Under the pieces are notes generated by a model. That model did not search any database. It saw only the letters and a list, made by a program, of their open reading frames with translations, and was not told the origin of the DNA. A DNA stretch of 64,000 nt from Oscillospiraceae bacterium (GTDB lineage: Bacteria > Bacillota > Clostridia > Oscillospirales > Oscillospiraceae), in the NCBI GenBank assembly GCA_017429835.1, contig JAFROD010000042.1, positions 1 through 64,000 of the forward strand, given 5' to 3'. Shown one piece after another: positions 54,464 to 62,972 of this stretch. Position numbers and translations under genes: made by a program. The first letter of the stretch is position 1. Every line of letters starts with the position of its first letter.

Positions 54464-55183
54464 ATGGAACTGAAGCTTTTGCATCTATACGATGACGTGA
54501 TGAATCTGTACGGGGAGTACGCGAACGTCTCCGTGCTAGCGCGGTATCTTTCCGATCTGGGCTGCACGGTCAGCGTGGACACGCTCTCCCTGTATGAGGA
54601 AAAGGACATTTCCGGCTACGACTTTTACTACATGGGCTCCGGTACGGAGCGCAGACAGCGGCTTGCGCTGACGCAGCTTGTGAAGTACCGCGACGCGCTG
54701 AACGCGGCATGCGACGAAGGGCGGGTCATGCTTTTTACCGGCAACAGCTTCGAGCTGCTCGGCAGGAAGATCACGGACGCGGACGGCAATGAATTCGAGG
54801 GCTTGCGGTTGGCGTCGTTCGAGACGGTCGAGGGCAAACGCCGCATCGTCGGCGACTGCATCGCGGAGTTTGACGGCTTTGACGACGTGCTGGTCGGCTT
54901 CATCAACAAGTGCAGCAGGATCAGCGGCGTGGAACAGCCGCTGTTCAATCTGCTGATGGGTGCGGGAAACGAGGGCGACAAGGGTGCCGAGGGGTTCCGG
55001 AAGAATCACTGCTTCGGCACGCATTTAACCGGCCCGATCCTCGTCAAGAACCCCGCCATGCTGCGTTATATCGCCGCGCTCCTCGGCGCGCAGAGCCCCG
55101 AGCGCGTGACCTATCCGTTCATGGAAAAGGGCTATGAAACGACGGCGTCCGAGTTGAGAAAGCGCCTGGAAGCAATGAAATGA
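54464..55183 (+). CDS. gatD: GatD-like glutamine amidotransferase, catalytic residues missing
   Basis: This 239-residue protein aligns along its length with GatD: LLHLYDDVMNLYGEYANV, YDFYYMGSGTERRQ, then the end FGTHLTGPILVKNPAMLRYI. The nucleophile elbow, normally a CGGYQ-type sequence, reads FTGNSFELLG and contains no Cys. The conserved LHGP near the end is LTGP, so the catalytic His is lost too. Canonical glutaminase activity is therefore unlikely. It sits 8 bases after murT, and the ATG was set after GAGGTG. It could use free ammonia through MurT, act as a structural partner, or have another reaction. Confidence 0.88.
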   Translation: MELKLLHLYDDVMNLYGEYANVSVLARYLSDLGCTVSVDTLSLYEEKDISGYDFYYMGSGTERRQRLALTQLVKYRDALNAACDEGRVMLFTGNSFELLGRKITDADGNEFEGLRLASFETVEGKRRIVGDCIAEFDGFDDVLVGFINKCSRISGVEQPLFNLLMGAGNEGDKGAEGFRKNHCFGTHLTGPILVKNPAMLRYIAALLGAQSPERVTYPFMEKGYETTASELRKRLEAMK

Positions 55184-55186
55184 AAT

Positions 55187-55220
55187 AACCGCCGCCGCTC
55201 AGAACTGAGCGGCGGCGGTT
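55187..55220. terminator. Bidirectional terminator between gatD and ribU
   Basis: A 16-bp perfect stem AACCGCCGCCGCTCAG/CTGAGCGGCGGCGGTT with a two-base loop lies between the convergent gatD and ribU genes. Confidence 0.88.
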
Positions 55221-55229
55221 TATTATCGT

Positions 55230-55829
55230 TTATCGTTTGCCCTTGAAAAGAGGGGAGAGCGGCTTATAAATCAGCATGGAAACTGCCACGCTGATCAGCC
55301 CTTTCACAAGCGTAAAGGGAAGATTGAAGATCAGCAACGCTTCCAACATATTGCCGACAGAGGGCAGGATCGCCTGATACATTCCGAGGACGGCTTGCTC
55401 GGGGAAGCCGAGCACGCTGTAATACAACGGATAGATCACGAAGTAATTGAGCGGCACGCTGACGAGCGCCATGGCAGCGGCGCCGAAAACGCCGGCAAGG
55501 AGCGCGTTTACTTTCGTTTTCTTATGCTGATAAATCAGCCCCGCGACCAAAACAAATGTCGCGCCGAGCAGAAAATTGGAAAGCTCGCCGACAAAACCGC
55601 TCTGGGAAACGGCAAGGTGAATCAGGTTTTTCAACAACTGAATCAAAACACCGGCAAGCGGGCCGAACGCGAATGCGCCGAGCAGCGCGGGCAGATCGGA
55701 AAAGTCCAGCTTCAAAAAGCTCGGCACGATGGGAATGGAAATCTCAAGATACTGTAAAACGACGGCAACGGCGGTGAGCACGCCGACCACGGCGATCATT
55801 CGCGCGTTGATTCTTTTCTTTGTATTCAT
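55230..55829 (-). CDS. ribU: Riboflavin ECF transporter S component RibU
   Basis: This 199-residue membrane protein has about six helices and RibU features: the N-terminal MIAVVGVLTAVAVVLQYLEI, FLKLDFSDLPALLGAFAFGP near residue 40, and LPFTLVKGLISVAVSMLIY at the end. It binds riboflavin and docks on a shared ECF energising module encoded elsewhere. An FMN riboswitch with an intrinsic terminator precedes it. The start was set at the second of two adjacent ATG codons (55829), 6 bases after GGAGG. Confidence 0.95.
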   Translation of the reverse strand: MNTKKRINARMIAVVGVLTAVAVVLQYLEISIPIVPSFLKLDFSDLPALLGAFAFGPLAGVLIQLLKNLIHLAVSQSGFVGELSNFLLGATFVLVAGLIYQHKKTKVNALLAGVFGAAAMALVSVPLNYFVIYPLYYSVLGFPEQAVLGMYQAILPSVGNMLEALLIFNLPFTLVKGLISVAVSMLIYKPLSPLFKGKR

Positions 55830-55842
55830 CATATTCCTCCGT

Positions 55843-55873
55843 AAAAAACGCCCGAAGAAGAACTCTTCGGGCG
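55843..55873 (-). terminator. Expression-platform terminator of the FMN riboswitch
   Basis: On the minus strand CGCCCGAAGA/TCTTCGGGCG form a 10-bp stem with a five-base loop followed by TTTTTT, ending 14 bases before the ribU start codon. FMN binding should favour this terminator. Confidence 0.92.
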
Positions 55874-55890
55874 TGGAATTTGAAATTCCG

Positions 55891-56021
55891 TCTTCTTTCA
55901 TCCAGACTGTACTGTCGGTTTCGGAATCGCACCGAATCCTGCGCTGACGCGCTCGCGGACTAAAGTCGAGGGGAGTCGAACTTATCACCGCCGGTCGGGA
56001 ATCGCACCCTGCCCTGAAGAC
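55891..56021 (-). promoter_or_regulatory. FMN riboswitch (RFN element)
   Basis: The minus strand carries the conserved RFN blocks in order: TCTTCAGGGCAGGGTG, ATTCCCGACCGGCGGT, a variable stem with GCGAGCGCGTCAGCGC, GGATTCGGTGCGATTCCG, AAACCGACAGTACAGTC and TGGATGAAAGAAGA. It controls the riboflavin transporter gene by transcription termination. Confidence 0.97.
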
Positions 56022-56040
56022 AATATGCACATGCAAAAGG

Positions 56041-56069
56041 ATTATAACAGAATTGTAACCAAAATGCAA
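56041..56069 (-). promoter_or_regulatory. Sigma-A promoter of the FMN riboswitch-ribU unit
   Basis: TTGCAT (56069-56064) and TATAAT (56046-56041) are separated by 17 bases on the minus strand. Confidence 0.85.
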
Positions 56070-56105
56070 CTCTTTTTTTCTAAAATGTTTTGTGCTATAA
56101 TTCAA

Positions 56106-56651
56106 TTAGTCTTCCGGGGCGCATTCCGTTACGGCCTCGGTCGCGGCTTCCGTCGGCTCTGTCACGGGTTCCGTCGCCTGCGATTCCGCCTGCGGCTTGC
56201 AGAAGCCGTGGATCACGCCGTCCGGCGCGGTGTTCGTCACGTCGCCGCCGATGATGACGCCGTCGAAGACCAGAATGCTCGCGTAGACGGGACTGGACGC
56301 GTCCGGATAATTCAAGATCTCGTAGACGTACCGCATGACCTCCTTGCCCGCGTACTGCGTCAGGTCGTAGCCCTGACTCTTCTGCAGATCGTTGTAACGG
56401 GCAAAGACCCTGTTGTCTGCGGTGTCCGGAATGCGCACCTTCTGCGCTTCCTTCGGCTCGGCGTTGACGCTCCAGCCGTAGGTCGCCAGGAACGCAACGC
56501 GCTCTTCGTTGGTGCTGCCCGTCGGCTTTGCGTCAGCGGCAGGCGAAGCGTCGGCAGTGGCGAGCAGGACGATCAGCAAAACCGCCGCGATCAGAATGAC
56601 GCCTGCCGCGATCAGCTTCGATTTTGAGAGTTTTGCGGTCAGAACAAACAT
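56106..56651 (-). CDS. DUF4830 membrane-anchored protein
   Basis: This 181-residue protein has an N-terminal membrane helix (about residues 14-33), an exported DUF4830-like domain (NEERVAFLATYGWSVNAEP, then YNDLQKSQGYDLTQYAGKEV) and a Thr/Glu-rich tail ending in TEPTEAATEAVTE. Its function is unknown; the family is common in Oscillospiraceae. The start MFVLTAKLSK follows GGGGGG. The gene ends just before the ribU promoter region and diverges from rsuA. Confidence 0.85.
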   Translation of the reverse strand: MFVLTAKLSKSKLIAAGVILIAAVLLIVLLATADASPAADAKPTGSTNEERVAFLATYGWSVNAEPKEAQKVRIPDTADNRVFARYNDLQKSQGYDLTQYAGKEVMRYVYEILNYPDASSPVYASILVFDGVIIGGDVTNTAPDGVIHGFCKPQAESQATEPVTEPTEAATEAVTECAPED

Positions 56652-56727
56652 GTAATTCCCCCCGATAGTAATGAAGTAATACACTGTATGTCCGCTGAAG
56701 GACGAATATACCGAAAGGAGCGTCGCC

Positions 56728-57456
56728 ATGCAGAGACTGGATCGGTTTCTCTCCGAAGCCGGCGTGGAATCGCGCAGAAAACTGAAGGACGTGATACGCT
56801 CCGGCAGGTTGACGGTCAACGGTGCGGTCTGCACCGCGCCGGATCAAAAAATCGACGAAAAGACTGCGGTGATCAAGCTTGACGGTCAGGTGATCGGCAG
56901 AGGAGCCAAGCGGATCGTCGTGATGATGCACAAGCCGGCAGGCTGCGTGACGGCGGCGACGGACGACCGCTATCCGACCGTGATGGAGCACCTTCCGCCG
57001 GAGTACAGGCGCCTGATGCCGATCGGCAGGCTCGATATGGAAACGGAAGGTCTGCTGCTCTTTACCAACGACGGCGATCTTGCGCACCGTTTGATCTCGC
57101 CGAAGCACGGGGTTGAAAAGAGCTATTACGCTGAACATGCCGGGACGGCGGACGCAGACGACGTCGCCGCATTTGCGGCGGGCTGTGTCCTGAAGGACGG
57201 CACGAAATGCCTCCCCGCCGTATTGGAGCCGCTCGGGGAAGGGAAGTCTCTGGTGCGGGTGCGGGAAGGAAAGTATCATCAGGTGCGCCGTATGCTCGCC
57301 AGCCGCGGCAAACCGGTGTCTTATCTCCGGCGCATCTCCGAAGGCAGTCTCGAATTGGGCGATCTCCCGATCGGAATGACGCGTGAGCTGACAGATTTGG
57401 AAATCGAGCAGTTGGAATCTGTTGATTTTGACGAAAAATTTTTCAAAGAAAACTGA
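56728..57456 (+). CDS. rsuA: RsuA-family 16S rRNA pseudouridine synthase
   Basis: This 242-residue enzyme has an N-terminal S4 RNA-binding domain (MQRLDRFLSEAGVESRRKLK) and the catalytic Asp in PIGRLDMETEGLLLFTNDG near residue 101. The family motif KYHQVRRMLASRG lies near 183. It should convert U516 of 16S rRNA to pseudouridine. AAAGGAG precedes the ATG. The neighbouring rluB/rluE-like and sporulation genes often seen near it elsewhere are absent here. Confidence 0.92.
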   Translation: MQRLDRFLSEAGVESRRKLKDVIRSGRLTVNGAVCTAPDQKIDEKTAVIKLDGQVIGRGAKRIVVMMHKPAGCVTAATDDRYPTVMEHLPPEYRRLMPIGRLDMETEGLLLFTNDGDLAHRLISPKHGVEKSYYAEHAGTADADDVAAFAAGCVLKDGTKCLPAVLEPLGEGKSLVRVREGKYHQVRRMLASRGKPVSYLRRISEGSLELGDLPIGMTRELTDLEIEQLESVDFDEKFFKEN

Positions 57457-57561
57457 AACATTTTGCTTAAAAAATTCATCGTGCTTTGTCCATATTCACG
57501 AAAAACTATAAAAAATCCATAAAAACGACCCTCTGAAATGAAATAAAATGTCTAAAAACAC

Positions 57562-57590
57562 TTGCAATCTGTTGAAAAAAGGAGTATGAT
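57562..57590 (+). promoter_or_regulatory. Sigma-A promoter of the PucR-ftsEX cluster
   Basis: TTGCAA and TATGAT are separated by 17 bases; the start codon lies 57 bases past the -10. The 190-bp AT-rich gap after rsuA holds this promoter and no gene. Confidence 0.78.
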
Positions 57591-57647
57591 TGCATGTAGA
57601 ATTTTGCCTACTATCGGCATTTTCCCGAAAGACAAGGAGGACGGCTT

Positions 57648-58739
57648 ATGGCAAGTCGTATGTTTCAGAGTGTGATCGAACAGCTTTGCGAAGCTTCTCA
57701 GCGCACGATCGGTGTGATCGACGCGGAGGGTACCGTGATCTCCTGCGGCAATACCGCGCTGTTGGGCGAGCGTTTTCCGGACGCTGTCGCTGCGGTGAAC
57801 GCGGATCCGGAGAATCCGGTCTTCGTCGGCGGACGTACGTTTTTTGCGCTGAAAGGATGGAACCAGACCTTTGGCTACTGCGTCTTTACAGAAGGTGCCG
57901 ACGAGCAGTCTGCGGCGATCGCCCGCATGGCGCAGGTCTCCCTCGGCTTCACCAAGAGTTATTATGAGGAGAAGCACGACAAGGGAACCTTCGTTAAGAA
58001 TATCATCACGGACAATATCCTCCCGGGCGACATCTATATCCGCGCGAAGGAGCTCCATTTCCAGACGGAGCAGCCGCGCGTGGTCTTCCTTGTCCGCCAG
58101 CGCGGACACGCGGACGTTTCCGTGGTGGAGCTGCTGCAGTCCATGTTCAACGATCAGCAGGATTTCGTCATCAGCGTCAATGAGACGGATCACGCCGTGA
58201 TCTGCCACGTTGCGCCGGACGTGACCGGCGAAGAGCTGACACAGATGGCGAAGAACATTGAAGATCGTCTGAAGACCGAGCTGTTCGCCCGCACGACGAT
58301 CGGCATCGGCACGGTCTCCGAGCATCTGCGCGAGCTTGCGGATTCTTATAAAGAGGCGCAGGTCGCCATTGAGATCGGCAAGGTCTTCGACACCGAAAAG
58401 ACCGTCATCAACTATGAAAACCTCGGCATCGGGCGTCTGATCTATCAGCTCCCGACGACCCTGTGCGATATTTTCCTGTCCGAAGTGTTCAAGAAGAATT
58501 CCATCGACTCGCTGGATCAGGAGACACTGTTCACGATCAACATGTTCTTTGAGAACAGCCTGAACGTTTCCGAGACCTCCCGCAAGCTGTTCGTTCACAG
58601 AAATACGCTGGTCTACCGCCTGGAAAAGATCAAGAAGCTGACCGGACTCGATCTGCGCGAATTCGACGATGCGATCATTTTCAAGGTCGCGCTGATGGTC
58701 AAAAAGTATCTCGCTTCCCGCGAGAGCCGAATGATGTAA
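57648..58739 (+). CDS. PucR/CdaR-type helix-turn-helix regulator
   Basis: This 363-residue protein has an N-terminal sensory region that may bind a small ligand (TIGVIDAEGTVISCGNTALLG), a central GGDEF-like CdaR region (TTIGIGTVSEHLRELADSYKEAQVA) and a C-terminal helix-turn-helix of the PucR kind (LNVSETSRKLFVHRNTLVYRLEKIKKLTG near residue 303, quoted here only in its first 20). Regulators of this type act as sugar-acid or purine sensors. It lies 16 bases before ftsE, so the DNA-binding protein and the division transporter appear to share a transcript. Confidence 0.88.
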   Translation: MASRMFQSVIEQLCEASQRTIGVIDAEGTVISCGNTALLGERFPDAVAAVNADPENPVFVGGRTFFALKGWNQTFGYCVFTEGADEQSAAIARMAQVSLGFTKSYYEEKHDKGTFVKNIITDNILPGDIYIRAKELHFQTEQPRVVFLVRQRGHADVSVVELLQSMFNDQQDFVISVNETDHAVICHVAPDVTGEELTQMAKNIEDRLKTELFARTTIGIGTVSEHLRELADSYKEAQVAIEIGKVFDTEKTVINYENLGIGRLIYQLPTTLCDIFLSEVFKKNSIDSLDQETLFTINMFFENSLNVSETSRKLFVHRNTLVYRLEKIKKLTGLDLREFDDAIIFKVALMVKKYLASRESRMM

Positions 58740-58755
58740 GAAATTTGGTGATAAA

Positions 58756-59442
58756 ATGATTGATTTAATCAACGTAACGAAAACGTATGAAACCGGCACG
58801 CATGCGCTCAACGGCATCGACATGCACATTGACGACGGCGAGTTCGTCTTTCTGGTCGGTCAGTCCGGCTCGGGCAAATCGACGATCATCAAGCTGCTGA
58901 CGGCAGAGCTGAAGCCGACCTCCGGCTCCATTCTGGTCAACGGCTACAAGCTCGAATCCATCAAGCGTTCCTCCGTGCCCTATATGCGCCGGACGCTTGG
59001 CGTTATTTTCCAGGACTTCCGCCTGATCGAAAACAAGACGGTCTATGAAAACGTTGCCTTTGCCATGCGCGTGATCGGCGCGTCGAATAAGGAGATCAAG
59101 AAGCGCGTGCCGTACGTGCTCGAGCTGGTCGGTCTGGAGAACAAGGGCCGCCGCCTGCCGAACGAGCTGTCCGGCGGCGAGCAGCAGCGTGTCGCGATCG
59201 CCCGCGCGCTCATCAACAATCCCACGATGATCATCGCCGACGAGCCGACCGGCAACCTCGATCCGGCGCGCTCGTTTGAGATCATGCTCCTTTTGGAGAA
59301 GATCAATTCCCTCGGCACGACGGTCATGGTCGTTACGCACGAAAAGGGTCTGGTCGACCGCTTTACCAAGCGCGTCGTCGCCATTGAAGAAGGCAAGGTC
59401 ATCAGCGACGGAATGGACGGGTATTACGACTATGAAGCATAA
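58756..59442 (+). CDS. ftsE: Cell division ATP-binding protein FtsE
   Basis: This 228-residue ATPase has Walker A GQSGSGKSTIIK near residue 35, signature LSGGEQQRVAIARAL, Walker B MIIADEPTGNLDP and FtsE-specific LGVIFQDFRLIENKTVYEN. FtsEX couples ATP hydrolysis inside to control of peptidoglycan hydrolases outside. It overlaps ftsX by 11 bases. Confidence 0.96.
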   Translation: MIDLINVTKTYETGTHALNGIDMHIDDGEFVFLVGQSGSGKSTIIKLLTAELKPTSGSILVNGYKLESIKRSSVPYMRRTLGVIFQDFRLIENKTVYENVAFAMRVIGASNKEIKKRVPYVLELVGLENKGRRLPNELSGGEQQRVAIARALINNPTMIIADEPTGNLDPARSFEIMLLLEKINSLGTTVMVVTHEKGLVDRFTKRVVAIEEGKVISDGMDGYYDYEA

Positions 59443-60313
59443 TAATTTCGGGTATTTACTGGGCGAAGGCTTCCGCGCGGTATTCAAGCACGGCTTTATG
59501 TCCTTCGCGGCGATCAGCATCACGGTTGCCTGTCTTGTGATCATCAACAGCTTCCTGCTGATTTGCTACAACCTCAACCTGACGGTCGAGGACGTGCAGA
59601 AGCAGACGCGGATCGTCGTCTGTATCGACGAAAACTATACCGAGGCGCAGTCCAAGAGCGTCGGCTCGGATATCAATCTGTTGGACAACGTCGCCAATGC
59701 AGAGTTCGTTCCCCGCGCAGAAGCGCTGGAAATCTTCATGGGCGATTCCGACCGTTCTCTGTTCGATGGCCTGGATCCGCAGTCCATGCGCGACCAGTTT
59801 GAGATCACGCTGGTGGATAACGCCAAGATTTCGGAGACCAAAGCGGAGCTGGAGAGCATTACCGGCGTCGCCGTCGTCTACGCCGACGTCGAGGTCGGCA
59901 ATGCGCTGGCGACGATCCGCACGGTGCTGTACATCGCCTCGCTTGCGATTGCCGCCGTTCTGCTCGTCGTTTCGCTGATCATCATTTCCAACACGATCCG
60001 CCTTGCCATGCTCGACCGCCGCGAGGAGATCGCGATCATGAAGATGGTCGGCGCGACGAACAGCTTTATCCGCTTCCCGTTCTTCGTGGAGGGCTTTATC
60101 CTCGGCTTCTTCGGCGCAGTGCTGTCGTTCTTTATCGAATGGGGCCTGTATGAACTGATCCGTAAAGCGGTTCTGAACACGGGCTTGAAAGTCCTGACGG
60201 TCGTGCCGTTTGCCGAGGTCATGATGCCCATGGCGGTGATTTGCGCGGTTGCGGGCTTCTTTATCGGTATCTTCGGCAGCTTGATGTCCATCCGCCGTTT
60301 CCTGAAAGTCTGA
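59432..60313 (+). CDS. ftsX: Cell division membrane protein FtsX
   Basis: This 293-residue protein has four membrane segments, an extracellular loop (about residues 55-160) that in other species binds the hydrolase, and the cytosolic RREEIAIMKMVGATNSFIR motif of the MacB/FtsX fold. The start MKHNNFGYLLGEG lies inside the end of ftsE, so translation is coupled. The next gene encodes an EnvC/PcsB-type hydrolase, its expected partner. Confidence 0.95.
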   Translation: MKHNNFGYLLGEGFRAVFKHGFMSFAAISITVACLVIINSFLLICYNLNLTVEDVQKQTRIVVCIDENYTEAQSKSVGSDINLLDNVANAEFVPRAEALEIFMGDSDRSLFDGLDPQSMRDQFEITLVDNAKISETKAELESITGVAVVYADVEVGNALATIRTVLYIASLAIAAVLLVVSLIIISNTIRLAMLDRREEIAIMKMVGATNSFIRFPFFVEGFILGFFGAVLSFFIEWGLYELIRKAVLNTGLKVLTVVPFAEVMMPMAVICAVAGFFIGIFGSLMSIRRFLKV

Positions 60314-60356
60314 TAATCAAGAAAAACGGTTTGTATTTGAGGATAGGAGGAATACT

Positions 60357-61616
60357 ATGTATAAGTACAGAAGACTTCTGATTTCTCTGATCGCCGCACT
60401 GCTGATCGTTTCGCTTCTTGCCGGCGTTATCGTTTTGATCGCCAACGCGAAGACCTCCGCTGAGATTCAGGCGGAGATCGACGAACTGGAAGATCAGTCC
60501 GACGAGCTGGAGCAGCAGCGCAGCGCGCTCGAAGCGCAGATCAAGGAGAATGAGAACAAAACGCTGAACATCGTCGAGCAGAAGGCGCAGGTCGATCAGG
60601 AGATCGAGCTGACCCGTCTGGAAATCGAGAACGTCACCGAGCAGGTGCACCAGTACAATCTGCTGATTTCCGAGAAGCAGGCGGAGCTGGACGAACTGCA
60701 GGGACGGCAGGACGAGTTGTTCGGACGCTATAAGCTTCGCATGCGCGCCATGCAGGAGCGCGGCGAGATTTCCTACTGGTCGGTGCTGATCGAGGCGGAG
60801 AGCTTTGCTGAAATGCTCAACTGCCGCGCCATGATCGAGGAGATCGCAAAGACCGATCAGCGCATGATGGATCAGATGCGCGCGCTTGCGTCCGAAGTCA
60901 TTGCCGCCAAGGAAGATCTGGCTGCGCAGAAAGTCATTCTCGAGCAGAAGAAGGCGGAGCTTTCCGAGGCGCAGCAGATCCTGGATGAGAAGCGTGCCGA
61001 GTCCGACCGGCTTCTTGCCGAGCTCGTCGCGGATAAGATCGAACTGATCAAGCTCGACGAGGAATACGAAGCGCAGATGTCTGCGCTGTCGGACGAGATC
61101 GCCGTACTGGAGGCGGAAAAGACCGCCGCGCTGCAGGCGGAATGGCTCGCGGCACATCCCCCCGCACCTCCCACGCCGGACAATCCCGACCCGAAGCCGG
61201 ACTACCCGAGCAACGGCGAGGGCTTCCTGTTCCCGCTTGACCGCAGCGGCTACGTTTGCGTGACCAGCTCATACGGCTACCGCGTCCACCCCATCACCGG
61301 CAACTACACGATGCACAACGGCGTCGACCTTGCGGCGTATCAGGGCACGGCGATCTACGCCACCAAGAGCGGCTACGTCACCACGGCGACTTATAACTAC
61401 GCCTACGGCAATTACGTGACGATCAACCACATGGACGGCTTCTCGTCCCTCTACGGGCACATGATCTATTCTACTGTCAGCGAAGGGCAATTCGTCTCGC
61501 AGGGCGAGATCATCGGCTACGTCGGTTCCACCGGCTATTCCACCGGCCCGCATCTGCACTTTACCATTTACTACAACGGCGATACCGTCAACCCGATGAA
61601 TTATATTTCCGGCTGA
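60357..61616 (+). CDS. EnvC/PcsB-type peptidoglycan hydrolase with M23 domain
   Basis: This 419-residue protein has a signal/anchor helix (about residues 6-29), a long coiled coil (about 33-255), a Pro-rich linker (PPAPPTPDNPDPKPD) and a C-terminal M23 LytM domain with zinc ligands in HNGVDLA near residue 320 and GPHLHFT near 400. In ftsEX clusters such proteins are opened by FtsEX to cut cross-links at the septum. Because the metal ligands are present it may be an active endopeptidase rather than only an activator. GGAGG precedes the ATG. Confidence 0.93.
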   Translation: MYKYRRLLISLIAALLIVSLLAGVIVLIANAKTSAEIQAEIDELEDQSDELEQQRSALEAQIKENENKTLNIVEQKAQVDQEIELTRLEIENVTEQVHQYNLLISEKQAELDELQGRQDELFGRYKLRMRAMQERGEISYWSVLIEAESFAEMLNCRAMIEEIAKTDQRMMDQMRALASEVIAAKEDLAAQKVILEQKKAELSEAQQILDEKRAESDRLLAELVADKIELIKLDEEYEAQMSALSDEIAVLEAEKTAALQAEWLAAHPPAPPTPDNPDPKPDYPSNGEGFLFPLDRSGYVCVTSSYGYRVHPITGNYTMHNGVDLAAYQGTAIYATKSGYVTTATYNYAYGNYVTINHMDGFSSLYGHMIYSTVSEGQFVSQGEIIGYVGSTGYSTGPHLHFTIYYNGDTVNPMNYISG

Positions 61617-61634
61617 TTCCTTTTGACTTACGAT

Positions 61635-61661
61635 CCCGGAGCCTGCATCGCAGGCTCCGGG
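61635..61661 (+). terminator. Hairpin after the hydrolase gene
   Basis: A 12-bp perfect stem CCCGGAGCCTGC/GCAGGCTCCGGG with a three-base loop has no T tract. It may be a weak terminator or mRNA-stabilising hairpin between the hydrolase and the protease gene. Confidence 0.55.
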
Positions 61662-61692
61662 CATACGATTATTATGCGCATTGGAGAGTAAT

Positions 61693-62904
61693 ATGAAGCA
61701 ATATAAAATCTTGATTTATAAGGCGCTCGGCATTTTGCTTGCGATCGGCGTGTGCTTGTCCGTGAGCGGCTGTCACTTCACGATCTCGCCCGTTTCACAC
61801 GTGCCGGCAAACGCTGCGCCTGCCGAACAGCAGGACACCGCGTATAAGCAGAAGGTCGATGAGATCGTCGCTATTCTGGATCAATATTACGTCGACGGCT
61901 ATTCCACCGATCAGCTCGGCGATTATCTCGCCGAAGCGGTGATCGCCTCGATCGGTGACCGCTGGAGTTATTATATCAGCGCAGACGACTACAATGCCTA
62001 TATGGAGAGCAATGCGAACGCATACGTCGGCATCGGCGTGACGATCGAACTGACGAAGGAGGACGATCCGGGCTTCACCATTCTTTCCGTGACGCATAAC
62101 AGCCCCGCCGAGGCTGCAGGGCTGCAGATCGGCGATATGATCGTCGGCGTTGAGGGCGAAAGTGCTGCAGAGCTCGGCATAACCGAATCGCAGCATCGCG
62201 TCCGCGGCGAAGCCGGCACGGACGTCACGATCACGATCCGGCGTAACGGCGAGGATTTCGACGTGACCATTACGAGACAGGAGATCAAGGTCGACGTCGT
62301 GGTATATGAATTGCTTGAAAACAACGTCGGCTATATCAAAATCAACAATTTCGATACCCGCTCCTCCACGGACGCGATCGCGGCGATCGAGGACTTGACC
62401 GGACAAGGCGCGGACTGCCTGATTTTTGACCTGCGCTTCAATCCCGGCGGGATGAAGCACGAGCTGGTCAAGCTGCTCGACTATCTTCTGCCGGAAGGGC
62501 CGCTCTTCCGTTCCGTGGACTATAAGGGCAAGGAAGAGGTCGACTATTCCGACGCGGACTGCCTTGACGTTCCGATGGCGGTTCTGGTCAATGACGACTC
62601 CTATTCCGCAGCGGAATTCTTCGCGGCGGCGCTGCAGGAATACAAGGCCGGCGTGATCGTCGGCACGCAGACCTGCGGCAAGGCGAACTATCAGCAGACC
62701 TTCCGCCTGAGTGACGGTTCCGCCATTGCGATCTCCACCGGACACTATCAGACGCCGAATGGCGTTACGCTTGCCGGCGTCGGCGTCACGCCGGACGTGA
62801 TCGTGGAGGTCGACGAAGAGACGTATCTGGATTTGTATTATGAGAAAATCGCCCGTGCGGACGACGAACAACTGCAGGCGGCGATTGCCGCTCTTGGCAA
62901 ATAA
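61693..62904 (+). CDS. ctpA: C-terminal processing (S41) protease, lipoprotein type
   Basis: This 403-residue protease has a lipoprotein-like signal (GVCLSVSGCHF, lipobox Cys near residue 27), a PDZ domain (about 100-190) and the S41 catalytic dyad: Ser in NDDSYSAAEFFAAAL near 306 and Lys in TCGKANYQQTF near 329. It cuts C-terminal ends of exported proteins; a role in processing wall hydrolases is plausible given its neighbours. The ATG at 61693 was chosen because GGAG stands 6 bases before it; an in-frame TTG at 61681 lies ahead of that site. Confidence 0.92.
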   Translation: MKQYKILIYKALGILLAIGVCLSVSGCHFTISPVSHVPANAAPAEQQDTAYKQKVDEIVAILDQYYVDGYSTDQLGDYLAEAVIASIGDRWSYYISADDYNAYMESNANAYVGIGVTIELTKEDDPGFTILSVTHNSPAEAAGLQIGDMIVGVEGESAAELGITESQHRVRGEAGTDVTITIRRNGEDFDVTITRQEIKVDVVVYELLENNVGYIKINNFDTRSSTDAIAAIEDLTGQGADCLIFDLRFNPGGMKHELVKLLDYLLPEGPLFRSVDYKGKEEVDYSDADCLDVPMAVLVNDDSYSAAEFFAAALQEYKAGVIVGTQTCGKANYQQTFRLSDGSAIAISTGHYQTPNGVTLAGVGVTPDVIVEVDEETYLDLYYEKIARADDEQLQAAIAALGK

Positions 62905-62908
62905 AGTC

Positions 62909-62937
62909 TTGACATCAGGGACGCTTTCTTCTATAAT
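62909..62937 (+). promoter_or_regulatory. Sigma-A promoter of greA-lysS
   Basis: TTGACA and TATAAT, both perfect, are separated by 17 bases just after the protease gene. Confidence 0.92.
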
Positions 62938-62972
62938 CATTGCGCATATTTGTATCATTGGAGGTTCACGGC

